64,000 nucleotides of DNA from Marinifaba aquimaris. Lineage in GTDB: Bacteria; Pseudomonadota; Gammaproteobacteria; Enterobacterales; Alteromonadaceae. This document shows positions 48,067-57,573 of this stretch, piece after piece. The stretch lies in NCBI RefSeq assembly GCF_013328345.1, contig NZ_JABULX010000014.1, positions 1 to 64,000 of the forward strand, in the 5' to 3' direction. A program made the position numbers and the translations under genes. Below the pieces are notes generated by a model. That model worked only from the letters and a program-made list of their open reading frames with translations. It was not told where the DNA came from and searched no databases. Numbering within the stretch: position 1 is the first letter of the stretch; every line of letters begins with the position of its first letter.

Positions 48067-50235
48067 TTATATCGAAAATAGGCATGTCTGAGGGTTTTGG
48101 TAGCTAAAATGCGCGAGAAAATCAGGGATCTGCTTTTCGCTCAGAGGCTTAGAAAAGTAGAAACCTTGAATATAGTCACAACCTAGGGTGCTGAGTATTT
48201 GCAGCTGCTCTGGTAGCTCCACACCTTCAGCAACCACTTTTATGCCCAAAGCTTTGGCCATCGCTATGATGGTCGCTACCATAGTCCGATCATCAGGATT
48301 GTGTTGCATGTCTTTGATAAAAGTGCGATCGATTTTTAATTGATCGACAGGAAAGCGTCTTAAGTAATTTAGTGATGAGTAGCCTGTACCGAAGTCATCT
48401 AAGGCGATGGCACAACCTGCTGTTTTTAACGTGTCGAGCAGAGCAATATTATTGTTTAATTCAGGTGCTAGGGCGCTTTCGGTTAATTCAAAGCAGATAT
48501 CTTTTGCTGTTAGTCCTGCTTCAGTAATGGTTTTAAGCCATAAAGTATTGTGTTTATCACTGCTGGGAAACTCTTCTAAAGATCGGTTTATATTAAAAAC
48601 AAGATCGCTATACCCCTGACTTTTTAATCGCTTCAGCGTTTGGCACGCCTGTGTTAATACCGCTTCGCCTAATTGTTTAATCAAGCCAAACTCTTCTGCG
48701 ATGGGGATAAATTCTGCAGGCGATACCCAAGTTCCGTTGTGTTTCCAACGAACCAAGGCTTCGAATTTAGAGATTTTGTGATTGTTAATATCAACTATGG
48801 GCTGGAAAACTAAGTTGAGTCTTTGTTGTTTGATTGCTTCAACCAGTGCGTTTTTCAGTTCAATTTTGTATTGCGCATTTGCCTGCATATGTGATGCGAA
48901 AAAACAAAAGCCATTTCTGCCTTTATTTTTAACTTCGTACATGGCATGAGATGCATTTTTAACTAATTCTTCGGCGCTCAGTCCATCATTCGGGTAAAGT
49001 GCAATGCCAGCAGTCAGCGTACACATGACTTTGGTATTGTTGATTAATACAGGTTGGTTAAATGCTGCAATGATTCTATCGACTACTGCTTCTGACTCTG
49101 TCGCCAATTGCGGGTCGGTCAGTAATACGGCAAATGAGTCACCACCAATTTTAGCGACTAATGAATCCGTACTTACCAATGATTTTAGCTTGTGTGCCGC
49201 GCGAATTAAAAATTCGTCGCCGAATTTAATCCCATATGACTCATTGATGCTTTTAAACATATCTAAATCGAGCACTATGGTTGCAATGGAGGATTGCTGT
49301 TTGTTTTGTCGGATGGCTTGGTTGAGGTCGTTGATGAATAATTGACGATTGGCCAAGTCTGTTAAAGGATCAAAATTAGCCTGTTTGAATATGGTTTCTT
49401 GAGCTTTTTTCGATTCAGTAATATCGGTAAAAAAGCACACATAGTGGGTAATTTTTCCTTGATCATTACAGATACTGTTTATCGATAAACGCTCGGGGAA
49501 AATACTGCCGTCTTTACGTTTATTGTATAGTTCACCGCTCCAGTGACCCCGGTTGATAATGGCTTGCCACATATCCTGATAAAATTGTGGTTCGTTCAAG
49601 CCTGCACTTAATATTTTGGGGTTTTGACCTTTTACATCATCGGCCTGGTATCCGGTTGTCGTAGTAAACGCCTGGTTGGTATAAATGATTTCGTTTTTAG
49701 CGTTTGTGATCAATATTGCTTCATGACTGTTTTCAATCACGGTTTGGGTCAGCTTTAGCTTATTGATATAAGCGTGTTTTTCTAATTCTTTATTAATGAG
49801 TCCAGCAAATAAGTTAAATAAGGTCTCGATTGTTTGCTGATGCGTTATCTGTTGAGTAAATAACGCAACCAAAATGGCATGGGTTTCATCTTGATCGTTT
49901 TGCAATGAAATACCGACATAACCTTCTATACCCATTTGTACGAGTAATTCATCTTCAGGGTAAAGCGGTTGAATACCACATGTGTGAGTACACAACCCGC
50001 CTTCACTGACATTTTCACAGGGCGTACCAGCTAGTTCATAGGTAAAATTATCTAGTAGCTGAGTTTGGTTGGCTAAACTGATGGTCGTTGCATGTGTTTT
50101 GGCTTTGTTTAAGTTAGCAATAAACACATAATCGGCTTGGATGTTTTGGGCAAGTGCTAAGCAAATCGCACCAAAAAAACCATCTCCCTTAGCTGTAGCT
50201 AAACTTTTAACTACAGATTCAACTTTTGTATCCAT
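48067..50235 (-). CDS. GAF-PAS-GGDEF-EAL protein, probable c-di-GMP phosphodiesterase
   Basis: The soluble protein has about 722 residues: a GAF domain (about 1-155) with a Cys-rich loop GTPCENVSEGGLCTHTCGI, a PAS domain (about 160-285), GGDEF (about 290-455) and EAL (about 475-720). The GGDEF motif reads GGDSF near residue 364: the Glu needed for catalysis is Ser, so cyclase activity is doubtful. The EAL site is complete (FEALVRW, NINR, ELTES, DDFGTG, LKIDR, AEGVE, IQGFYF). The four Cys in the GAF loop could bind a metal or heme or sense redox (inference). ATG 50235 is chosen over TTG 50238. Confidence 0.92.
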   Translation of the reverse strand: MDTKVESVVKSLATAKGDGFFGAICLALAQNIQADYVFIANLNKAKTHATTISLANQTQLLDNFTYELAGTPCENVSEGGLCTHTCGIQPLYPEDELLVQMGIEGYVGISLQNDQDETHAILVALFTQQITHQQTIETLFNLFAGLINKELEKHAYINKLKLTQTVIENSHEAILITNAKNEIIYTNQAFTTTTGYQADDVKGQNPKILSAGLNEPQFYQDMWQAIINRGHWSGELYNKRKDGSIFPERLSINSICNDQGKITHYVCFFTDITESKKAQETIFKQANFDPLTDLANRQLFINDLNQAIRQNKQQSSIATIVLDLDMFKSINESYGIKFGDEFLIRAAHKLKSLVSTDSLVAKIGGDSFAVLLTDPQLATESEAVVDRIIAAFNQPVLINNTKVMCTLTAGIALYPNDGLSAEELVKNASHAMYEVKNKGRNGFCFFASHMQANAQYKIELKNALVEAIKQQRLNLVFQPIVDINNHKISKFEALVRWKHNGTWVSPAEFIPIAEEFGLIKQLGEAVLTQACQTLKRLKSQGYSDLVFNINRSLEEFPSSDKHNTLWLKTITEAGLTAKDICFELTESALAPELNNNIALLDTLKTAGCAIALDDFGTGYSSLNYLRRFPVDQLKIDRTFIKDMQHNPDDRTMVATIIAMAKALGIKVVAEGVELPEQLQILSTLGCDYIQGFYFSKPLSEKQIPDFLAHFSYQNPQTCLFSI

Positions 50236-50366
50236 CAATTTTCTCTCGATACTTAGACATTATGTCCGTTGGGTATTCTAAATCATTGTGCCTTCAGACA
50301 TATTGATACTGGGGTTACGCTTGATCTGAGTCAAGCTCACATGAACAAGTTTAGGGGATTATTTTG

Positions 50367-50930
50367 TTATGTGTTAGCGAGTGCTCCAGATAGTTTGAGA
50401 ACGTGTACTTTGAGCAATGCGGCAACGCTAATGGCATCGGTAATTTGACTACTATGCACCATTTCAATGGCTTCGTCTAAAGCAAGCTTTTTGATTTTGA
50501 TGTCTTCTGTTTCATCAAAGTTGGTTTGACCTTGGCTCAGTTCAGTCGCAATAAAGACATGTGCAACTTCATCACTACAAGAGTTTGATAAGTGCATGGT
50601 CATCAGTGGGGTTAGCTTGTTGGCGATTAAACCGGTTTCTTCGGTTAACTCTCTGTGCGCACAACTTTCTGCTGTTTCACCTTCAGGGCAACCACCTTCT
50701 GGGATTTCCCAACTGTATTGCTCGAGTGGATATCGATATTGCCCAACTAAAATTGTATTACCGTCTTTATCGATGGGAATGACGCCAATTGCGCGATTTT
50801 GAAATTCAACCACACCATAGATACCCTGAGTACCTGCAGGTGTAATGACCTTATCTTCTCTGACTTTTATCCATGGGTTTTGGTATATTTTCTGCGTTGA
50901 TAAGGTTTGCCAAGGTGACTTATTAAGCAT
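50367..50930 (-). CDS. Nudix hydrolase, ADP-ribose-pyrophosphatase-like
   Basis: The protein has 187 residues with a complete Nudix box (GGCPEGETAESCAHRELTEETG, fitting GX5EX7REUXEEXGU) at about 79-101. The N-terminal NPWIKVREDKVITPAG and QYRYPLEQYSWEIPEGG are typical of the ADP-ribose / GDP-mannose pyrophosphatase branch. The likely reaction is hydrolysis of ADP-ribose or a similar nucleotide sugar to AMP and a sugar phosphate; the exact substrate is not certain. AAGGA precedes ATG 50930. It is divergent from tesB with 115 bases between. Confidence 0.92.
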   Translation of the reverse strand: MLNKSPWQTLSTQKIYQNPWIKVREDKVITPAGTQGIYGVVEFQNRAIGVIPIDKDGNTILVGQYRYPLEQYSWEIPEGGCPEGETAESCAHRELTEETGLIANKLTPLMTMHLSNSCSDEVAHVFIATELSQGQTNFDETEDIKIKKLALDEAIEMVHSSQITDAISVAALLKVHVLKLSGALANT

Positions 50931-51045
50931 ATTTTATCCTTCGTGATTTGATGCTTTTTTCTTGTAAATACAAGGCGTTTACCTTGCTTTAAGCTAGGCT
51001 TTAATTTAACAGATAAAACAATTTTAATTGATTTGAGGATAGAAA

Positions 51046-51903
51046 ATGAGTCAGCCATTAACTGAGTTAGTCAAGTTGCTCAGTTTAGAACCCATAGAGC
51101 AGGGGATATTACGCGGTGCCAGTCAAGATTTAGGCTTTGGCGCTGTATTTGGTGGCCAAGTATTAGGGCAAGCTCTAGCGGCAGCGCAATCTAGTGTCAG
51201 TGATGAAATGTCAGTGCACTCTTTCCATTCTTATTTCTTGCGACCTGGCGATGTAAAACTGCCTATTGTTTATCAAGTTGAAAATATCCGAGATGGTAAA
51301 AGCTTTTCGACCCGTCGGGTGGAGGCTATTCAAAAAGGTAAAAGTATCTTTTATCTAACGGCTTCTTTTCAATTACCTGAACAAGGCATGGACCACCAGA
51401 TAGATGCGCCTGATGTCAAAGGGCCAGAAGGTTTAATGTCTGAGCTGGAATATGCCAGAGCCAACAAAGATAAAATTCCTTTACCGCTGCGTGATAAGTT
51501 TACTTGTGAACGACCAATTGAAGTGCGCCATGTTGAATGGGTAGATCCACTCAAGCCTGAGCAACATATACCAATTCGACATGTTTGGCTAAAAGCGAAT
51601 GGCCAGCTACCAGACGATCATAACTTGCATAAATATCTACTTTCTTATGCTTCAGACTTCAATTTTCTACCTACGGCTTTATTGCCTCATGGGCAAGCTT
51701 TTTGGCAGGCTAACCTACAAATAGCAACCATTGATCACGCTATGTGGTTCCACCGCCCATTTCGATTTGATGAATGGCTGTTGTATAAAATGGAAAGCCC
51801 TTCTGCATCTGGGGCTAGGGGATTTGTCAAAGGGCAAATCTTTAATCAGCAAGGTCAATTAGTGGCGAGCGCAGTCCAAGAAGGGGTGATCAGACTGAGA
51901 TAA
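51046..51903 (+). CDS. tesB: Acyl-CoA thioesterase II
   Basis: The enzyme has 285 residues and the double hot-dog fold. It hydrolyses medium- and long-chain acyl-CoA to free fatty acid and CoA. Signatures: [13 protein letters not shown] (about 26-38), [12 protein letters not shown] (about 58-69), [13 protein letters not shown], then in the second hot dog [19 protein letters not shown] (catalytic Asp near 204) and [21 protein letters not shown]. The family triad Asp-Thr/Ser-Gln appears present. GAGGA precedes ATG 51046. Confidence 0.96.
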   Translation: MSQPLTELVKLLSLEPIEQGILRGASQDLGFGAVFGGQVLGQALAAAQSSVSDEMSVHSFHSYFLRPGDVKLPIVYQVENIRDGKSFSTRRVEAIQKGKSIFYLTASFQLPEQGMDHQIDAPDVKGPEGLMSELEYARANKDKIPLPLRDKFTCERPIEVRHVEWVDPLKPEQHIPIRHVWLKANGQLPDDHNLHKYLLSYASDFNFLPTALLPHGQAFWQANLQIATIDHAMWFHRPFRFDEWLLYKMESPSASGARGFVKGQIFNQQGQLVASAVQEGVIRLR

Positions 51904-52022
51904 GGGTTTGAGTTAAATGACAGAACTTATGAACGGTTTTTCAAGCATTGTTTAGGTCAAATTCAGCTGTTTTCACGAGATCTGTGCTAGGCTTTTTTTT
52001 CTACTAAATTTTTAGGAGCAGC

Positions 52023-54731
52023 ATGACTAACGTCGCCCAGGATCAAAAACTTAATTTTGTTGGCGTTATTGGCATTACTGCTGGCTATTTCATACTTGGT
52101 CTGTTCGGCGGGCTATTCACTATTGACCCTGGTTTTGCCAGCGCAATTTGGCCAGCAGCAGGTTTTGCTATTGCTGTGGTGCTTAAATATGGCTGGAAAG
52201 CCACTCCTTGGTTATTCCTAGGCTCGTTGGCCGCTAATAGTTACACCTCAGGTGTCGATCTCCTCTCGTTGTTATCTACTGACTGGTTGGGTAATGCTGT
52301 GCGTAGCTTGGGGTCTGTGTTGCAAGTGAGTGTGGCGTATATCGCACTTAGGACGGTTTATCGAGGCTGGATTGATCTCGGCTCATTCAAACACTTGATA
52401 CTGAGTTTGTTTATTGCAGGGCCTATAAGTTGCGTTATTTCATCTAGTATTGGAGCCTACTCTTTACTGATTCAGGGGTTCATTACTGAACCGAGTTTAC
52501 CTTTTGTTTGGTTTACTTGGTGGGTTGGTGACAGCGTAGGGGTATTGTTTTTTATGCCATTGACATTGGCGTTTATCAAAGCCGATAAAGTATTGGAAAT
52601 AAAAAACAGGCCACAAATTCTGATTTCTGCTTTGATCATGTTTGCCGTGGTGAGTTTGACGTTTAACTACTCAAAAATGGTGCATATTCGCGACCAAAAA
52701 CAAACCTTTTCGACCATTACAGAGTTACAGCTGACAAGTTTCAAACTCATAAAAAGTCAAATCAATCATAAACTGCGTGCCTTATCAGCGTTATTTATCA
52801 CACAAAAGTTTATCTCAAGGGATGAATTTAAAGCCTATATAGAAGAAGTCCGTTCAGAGATTGGCATATTCAGGGCGGTTGGTTGGGTTGATCGAATCAC
52901 CCATGCTGAATTAGAAGCTTGGTACAACCAGATGCAAGCTCAAGATTTAGGTCAGTTTAACATCAAAAAATGGACGCCTAACGGCTTACAACCCATTCAA
53001 AAGCAAGATGAATATTGGCCTATTACGTACACTGAACCCTTTGAGTTTAATCAAACGGCGATTGGTTTAGATATATACAGCCATCCGTTTGCTGGTTTAT
53101 CAGCCAGACAATCACTTAAAGCCAGAACACCACAAGCGACGCAACCTATCCAACTCGCGCAGCAAGGTAATAAGTTCACTGGCAATGTCGTTTATTACCC
53201 TGTGTTGCGTGGACAAGAGTTGATGGGCTTCGTTGAAGTCGTGGTTGAATTAGACTTAATGATTGAAGATTTACTGACATCTGAGGATGTCAGTAAACTT
53301 TATAATTTTAAGGTTTATGATAAAAATTCATTAGAAGATGCCTTTGCCGATTCAGGCTATAGCCACGATGCATTACATGTTGCTTACTATGAATTTGAAT
53401 GGTTTGGCCGTCAATGGCAGTTATCGTTTAGCAGTACTCCTGAATTTGAGAATGAACGAAAAGACTGGCTTAGTTGGTTAACTTTAGTTGTTGGGCTTAT
53501 TATCGCTTCTTTAGGCATGGCCTTTGTCATGGTGTTAACGAGCTTTAATGCGCAATTAAAAAATCGGGTAGAGCAGCAAACAAAGCAGTTAACTGACTTA
53601 GTTGCTAATTTAGAAGCGGCGAATGAAGCAAAAAGTACCTTTTTAGCGAATATGAGCCATGAGCTGCGCACCCCTCTAAATGCTATTATCGGCTTTGTTA
53701 CTTTAGGTCGAGAAAAGACCGAAGAAAGGCTTGCTCAGCGTTACTTTAAAGAAATTCAAGACGCATCAGAGCTACTGCTTAATAGTATTAATCAGGTGTT
53801 AGATTTATCTAAAATTGAAGCGGGTAAATTGCAATTAGACTTACACAATTACTCATTGCGTCAAAGTTTGGAGCGGCTGACCAGTGTTTTCAATTCTTCT
53901 TGTCGAGAAAAAGGCTTAGATTTCAGAGTCGATAACGATACATCGCTGCCGTGGGTATGTGCAGATCAAGCCCGCATTGAGCAAATCATTACTAACCTAT
54001 TAGGCAACGCGGTTAAATTTACTGAAAGAGGCGAAATTCAATTAACCTTTAAAATTCAAAATGATGATTTGGTTATTAAAGTCAAAGATACCGGCATAGG
54101 TATCAATGAAGTTGCTCTGCAAAGCCTATTTGATGAATTTGAACAGGCCGATACTTCGACAACTCGCAAATACGGAGGAACCGGTTTAGGTTTGGCCATT
54201 TGTGCACAACTGGTTGAGTTGATGAATGGCGATATACATGTGACTAGCGAAATTGGTAAAGGCAGTGAGTTTAGCGTGGTGATTCCAATCCAAGTTGTTA
54301 GCCCTCCCGTTAAAGCTGAACCCGAGACTAAAGTTGAAGAATTAAACCAAGCCTTTAATGTTTTATTGGTCGAAGATCAAATGGTAAACCAAGTTGTTGC
54401 GACTGAAATGCTCAAATTAATGGGGGCAACGGTGACGACTGTTAACAATGGTAAAGAGGCAATAGATAAATTAGCGGGTTGGAGTACTGATGAGCTGCCT
54501 GATGTTATCTTAATGGATATTCAAATGCCTGTTATGGATGGCTTTACCGCGACCAAACGAATTAAAGCAAACCCTGATTGGCAAGGTATACCTCTGATTG
54601 GTTTATCAGCTAATGCGACAACGGAAGATCTCAATAAAGCAGAACGTTTGGGGATGCAGGCTTACCTAACTAAGCCAATTGATAAAGTTCAGTTAACCTC
54701 TGCTTTGAAGACACATTTAAAACCGGCTTAA
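52023..54731 (+). CDS. MASE1-CHASE hybrid histidine kinase with receiver
   Basis: The protein has 902 residues. A MASE1 membrane-sensor domain (about 10-220, about eight helices; SAIWPAAGFAIAVVLKYGWK) is followed by a CHASE extracytoplasmic domain (about 235-450; GWVDRITHAE), a membrane helix (about 480-500), a coiled coil, HisKA with His546 (SHELRTP), an ATPase domain (about 645-755; TNLLGNAVKFTERG) and a receiver (about 775-895, Asp832 in LMDIQMP). CHASE domains bind small ligands, cytokinin-like in plants. There is no HPt domain and no response regulator nearby, so phosphate must pass to an outside HPt, or the receiver acts back on the kinase. AGGAG precedes the start. Confidence 0.93.
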   Translation: MTNVAQDQKLNFVGVIGITAGYFILGLFGGLFTIDPGFASAIWPAAGFAIAVVLKYGWKATPWLFLGSLAANSYTSGVDLLSLLSTDWLGNAVRSLGSVLQVSVAYIALRTVYRGWIDLGSFKHLILSLFIAGPISCVISSSIGAYSLLIQGFITEPSLPFVWFTWWVGDSVGVLFFMPLTLAFIKADKVLEIKNRPQILISALIMFAVVSLTFNYSKMVHIRDQKQTFSTITELQLTSFKLIKSQINHKLRALSALFITQKFISRDEFKAYIEEVRSEIGIFRAVGWVDRITHAELEAWYNQMQAQDLGQFNIKKWTPNGLQPIQKQDEYWPITYTEPFEFNQTAIGLDIYSHPFAGLSARQSLKARTPQATQPIQLAQQGNKFTGNVVYYPVLRGQELMGFVEVVVELDLMIEDLLTSEDVSKLYNFKVYDKNSLEDAFADSGYSHDALHVAYYEFEWFGRQWQLSFSSTPEFENERKDWLSWLTLVVGLIIASLGMAFVMVLTSFNAQLKNRVEQQTKQLTDLVANLEAANEAKSTFLANMSHELRTPLNAIIGFVTLGREKTEERLAQRYFKEIQDASELLLNSINQVLDLSKIEAGKLQLDLHNYSLRQSLERLTSVFNSSCREKGLDFRVDNDTSLPWVCADQARIEQIITNLLGNAVKFTERGEIQLTFKIQNDDLVIKVKDTGIGINEVALQSLFDEFEQADTSTTRKYGGTGLGLAICAQLVELMNGDIHVTSEIGKGSEFSVVIPIQVVSPPVKAEPETKVEELNQAFNVLLVEDQMVNQVVATEMLKLMGATVTTVNNGKEAIDKLAGWSTDELPDVILMDIQMPVMDGFTATKRIKANPDWQGIPLIGLSANATTEDLNKAERLGMQAYLTKPIDKVQLTSALKTHLKPA

Positions 54732-54732
54732 A

Positions 54733-55611
54733 CTAAAATAAGCTGGTTTGTTGCACCTTTTCACTGGCAAACCCATTGTCGTAAAATAATGTGTGCTCTT
54801 GATCTTGCTGCAATAAACTTAGCCACAGTCGGCTGAGCTGATGAATACTTGCATTATCTGCCGTGTGAATAAACAAATAGGGTGTTCGCCCCTCGGCAAC
54901 CCAGTCCCTTACTTTCTTTATCCAAGGTTGTATAAAAGCAATATTCGCGTTTAGATCCGTTTGCCCAACATAGCGAATAATTGGGCTAGCTGAGGTTGCG
55001 ATAGCATGCACCGGTACTTTGGGTTTTTTCTTTTGTGCATCTATGATGGCTTCAGTTGTTGGTGCTTGACTGTGCACAGCTCGAGTATCCATCAATACTC
55101 GGTTAACCTGAGTGTTGATAAGCATACGATTAAAATCGCGTTCAGCATCTTGTTTGGCAAAAAAATCTGGATGTCTGACTTCAACAGACAGTTGTACCTG
55201 TTTGGCAAATTGCTGAATAAAATCATTTAGCTCCCCGAGCCGCCTTGCAGAAAAACTCGCGGGTAATTGCAACATGAGTTGCCCCAGTTTATTCGTATCA
55301 ATAATCGGTTTTAATAACGTCAAAAAAGCTTGCATGGCTTCGATACTTTGAGCTTGGTTGAGTATCATTTCATGGCTGATCGTCTTTGGTACTTTAAAGC
55401 AAAACTTGAAGTCGCTTGGTACTTGTTCTGACCAATGTTGTACTTTTTCTTCACTTGGCAAAGCATAAAATGTGGTGTTGCCTTCAACAGTGGTATAAAA
55501 CTGACTGTATTGATTGAGCTGTTCTGATGGCTTGATGTCTGAGGTAAAAAACTGACCTTTCCAATCTTTATGTCCCCACATAGGAGCACCTAGATAAAGT
55601 TGGTTTTGCAT
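54733..55611 (-). CDS. DUF72 (YecE-family) protein
   Basis: The protein has 292 residues. DUF72 proteins have a TIM-barrel fold and an unknown reaction. Signatures are YLGAPMWGHKDWKG at the start, YSQFYTTVEGNTTFYALP (about 35-52), FKFCFKVPKTISHE (about 67-80), LMLQLPASFSARRL, VEVRHPDFF, VNRVLMDTRAVH and IRYVGQ. It ends 1 base from the stop of the convergent kinase gene. It is apparently a single gene. Confidence 0.93.
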   Translation of the reverse strand: MQNQLYLGAPMWGHKDWKGQFFTSDIKPSEQLNQYSQFYTTVEGNTTFYALPSEEKVQHWSEQVPSDFKFCFKVPKTISHEMILNQAQSIEAMQAFLTLLKPIIDTNKLGQLMLQLPASFSARRLGELNDFIQQFAKQVQLSVEVRHPDFFAKQDAERDFNRMLINTQVNRVLMDTRAVHSQAPTTEAIIDAQKKKPKVPVHAIATSASPIIRYVGQTDLNANIAFIQPWIKKVRDWVAEGRTPYLFIHTADNASIHQLSRLWLSLLQQDQEHTLFYDNGFASEKVQQTSLF

Positions 55612-55656
55612 AGTGAAAATAAACGTTGATTAAATGACTGAAGATGTAGCAGGCAT

Positions 55657-55684
55657 AAAAAAAGCGCAACTATAAAGCTGCGCC
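55657..55684 (-). terminator. Terminator after the PEP-CTERM-like gene
   Basis: On the minus strand a 7-bp GC-rich stem (one G-U pair) with loop TTTATA is followed by seven T. It lies about 22 bases past the stop of the gene at 55707-56246. Confidence 0.85.
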
Positions 55685-55706
55685 TTAATTTGGAGAACTG
55701 TTTAAA

Positions 55707-56246
55707 TTACTTAGCGCGACGGCGAAGTACTAAACCACCTGCTAATAAAGCAAACATCGCTGCTGTAGCTGGTGCTGAAACTGGTACTGTTTGTGAGAAG
55801 AACTCAACGCGTGCTAACTCAGCATCTTGTAAATCGATGAAGAAAACACCTGTATATGTGCCAAGCGTAGTCGTTAACGTTGCTTGAGTACCTACTAAAT
55901 CTTTACCTTCAACTGTGATGCTACGACCGTTGTCTAAGTCAGCCGTGAAAGAAGAAAATAAGCTGTTTGTGAAACCAGAAACAAAATCTACAACTAGAGT
56001 AGACGTGTTAGGGATAAGCGCATTGCTGTTAATACCAACACCTGCATCATGAGCGAATTCGCTTGAATCAAATGTAAATGGCGTAGCATCGATAGATAAA
56101 GATTCGATTGCTTCAGCTGGGCTTAAGTTAGTTAAAGTGAAAGGGTTGTCTAGTGTGTCACCTTTTACTTCAAGAGTTGCAATTAATGCTGCAGATGCGG
56201 CATTAGTGAAAAACGTTAATACTGCTAATAAAAATAAACGCTTCAT
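55707..56246 (-). CDS. Secreted protein with PEP-CTERM-like sorting tail
   Basis: The protein has 179 residues. A signal peptide ends at ASA (about 20). The mature part is Ser/Thr/Asp-rich and beta-strand-rich, without Cys. The C-terminus has the three-part sorting form: a short motif VSAPAT in place of the classical VPEP, a hydrophobic segment AAMFALLAGGLVL, and a basic end RRRAK. In the PEP-CTERM/exosortase system such tails are cut by an exosortase and the protein is exported, often with exopolysaccharide. No exosortase gene is in this window. AAGGAAA precedes the start. Confidence 0.82.
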   Translation of the reverse strand: MKRLFLLAVLTFFTNAASAALIATLEVKGDTLDNPFTLTNLSPAEAIESLSIDATPFTFDSSEFAHDAGVGINSNALIPNTSTLVVDFVSGFTNSLFSSFTADLDNGRSITVEGKDLVGTQATLTTTLGTYTGVFFIDLQDAELARVEFFSQTVPVSAPATAAMFALLAGGLVLRRRAK

Positions 56247-56516
56247 ACAAAAAATTTCCTTGTAAAAACTAAGTAATTCAATTTTTGTTTCGTAACTGAA
56301 TTATAACTGTATGCGATTTTTATGCCAGCTATTTCTCGCCTTGATTTATAAGGGTTTTTCTAATTCCCTGATCAGCTAGTGTAAAATAAGTTGACAAAAT
56401 TTAACCATCTTTGATCGCAAATCATAGATAGTGAAACAATATGATTGATCAAATACATGTCTTCAGTCTAGCCAAAAACTTGTTAATATGCGCGCTTTTT
56501 GCCGGAAGTGAGGACT

Positions 56517-57572
56517 ATGTCACAAGCCGAGAATCGAAATATCGTCACCCCTTATGCATTCGGTGTCGATGATAAGTTGCTAGGAACCCCGCTTGCCTCT
56601 CCAAAGCGCCGGATGTGTGCTCAGGTAATTGATGCAATAGCGATCGCCATTCTAGCCAGTACGAGTGCTTTATTTTCAGTGATGCTGGTTATTTGGTTAG
56701 TGTTCTTCAGTCAATTGAAAGATGAATTTAAGACCAGCACTAAAACAAAGCGTGTTTTTGCAAAATCCATAGTCGTGACGGCTATCTTATTTTTGAGCGC
56801 TAATACCAATCACACCATTACGGCTATCCCACAAGTGATGACAGAGGAAGGTTTTGCTATTCCTGTATTGGACTTTTTTAAGGTCATTCCCTTTGCGACC
56901 GAGCATATTCACAAACCTGAGTATTACCAAACTCAAGTTAAGCTTGAGAAATGTAATGAAGTAAAAGCCTGTATCAATATAAGTAAAAATCAATTCATGC
57001 AGGCTTTAGCAGACAGTGAATTTACCGAAGAAATTAAACTTGCGCTGGTTCGCAGTTTTGTTGAGGAACTAGCGCCCATTTTGGATCAAGGCAGTGCAAT
57101 ATCGATGAAACAATCCATGATTGAGGAGCTGACTTTAGAGAAGGTTGCTGAGCGTACCGCTGGAATGGAAAACCCACTACTTAAAGTTGTTCCTGAAGAA
57201 GAAAGCAGCTTTGGTTCGGCTTTTACACGAGTCGCAGAGGCGTTTGGTTTAGGCCTAGGCTGGACTGTCTTATATTTTACAGTTTTTACTGCTTGGCGTG
57301 ATGGGCAAACCTTGGGTAAAAGCACAATGGCAATCAAAGTGATTAAAATTGATGGCACAGGGCTGACATTATGGGAAAGTTTTGGCCGAGCAGGTGGCTA
57401 TAGCGCGGGTTTTGCGACCGGTATCTTAGGTTTCTTGCAAATTTATTGGGACTCTAATCGCCAAGCGATTCAAGACAAAATTGCAGAAACTATTGTTATT
57501 AAAGAGCAAAAGCAACAAGTGGAAAACACCGAAAAAGAACCGGTCACAACCGCTGCTGAACTGACGAGTTAG
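56517..57572 (+). CDS. RDD-family membrane protein
   Basis: The protein has 351 residues. The N-terminal RDD-like half has KRRMCAQVIDAIAIAIL (about 31-47, with the Arg and Asp pattern that names the family) and a membrane pair. A long non-membrane insert (about 105-235) carries two close Cys, in EKCNEVKACIN. The C-terminal part has a further helix pair and RDGQTLGKSTMAIKVIKIDG. Function is unknown; RDD proteins have been linked to ion transport in a few cases. ATG 56517 is chosen because GTGAGG precedes it. It ends 1 base from the stop of the convergent peptidase gene. Confidence 0.88.
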   Translation: MSQAENRNIVTPYAFGVDDKLLGTPLASPKRRMCAQVIDAIAIAILASTSALFSVMLVIWLVFFSQLKDEFKTSTKTKRVFAKSIVVTAILFLSANTNHTITAIPQVMTEEGFAIPVLDFFKVIPFATEHIHKPEYYQTQVKLEKCNEVKACINISKNQFMQALADSEFTEEIKLALVRSFVEELAPILDQGSAISMKQSMIEELTLEKVAERTAGMENPLLKVVPEEESSFGSAFTRVAEAFGLGLGWTVLYFTVFTAWRDGQTLGKSTMAIKVIKIDGTGLTLWESFGRAGGYSAGFATGILGFLQIYWDSNRQAIQDKIAETIVIKEQKQQVENTEKEPVTTAAELTS

Positions 57573-57573
57573 C

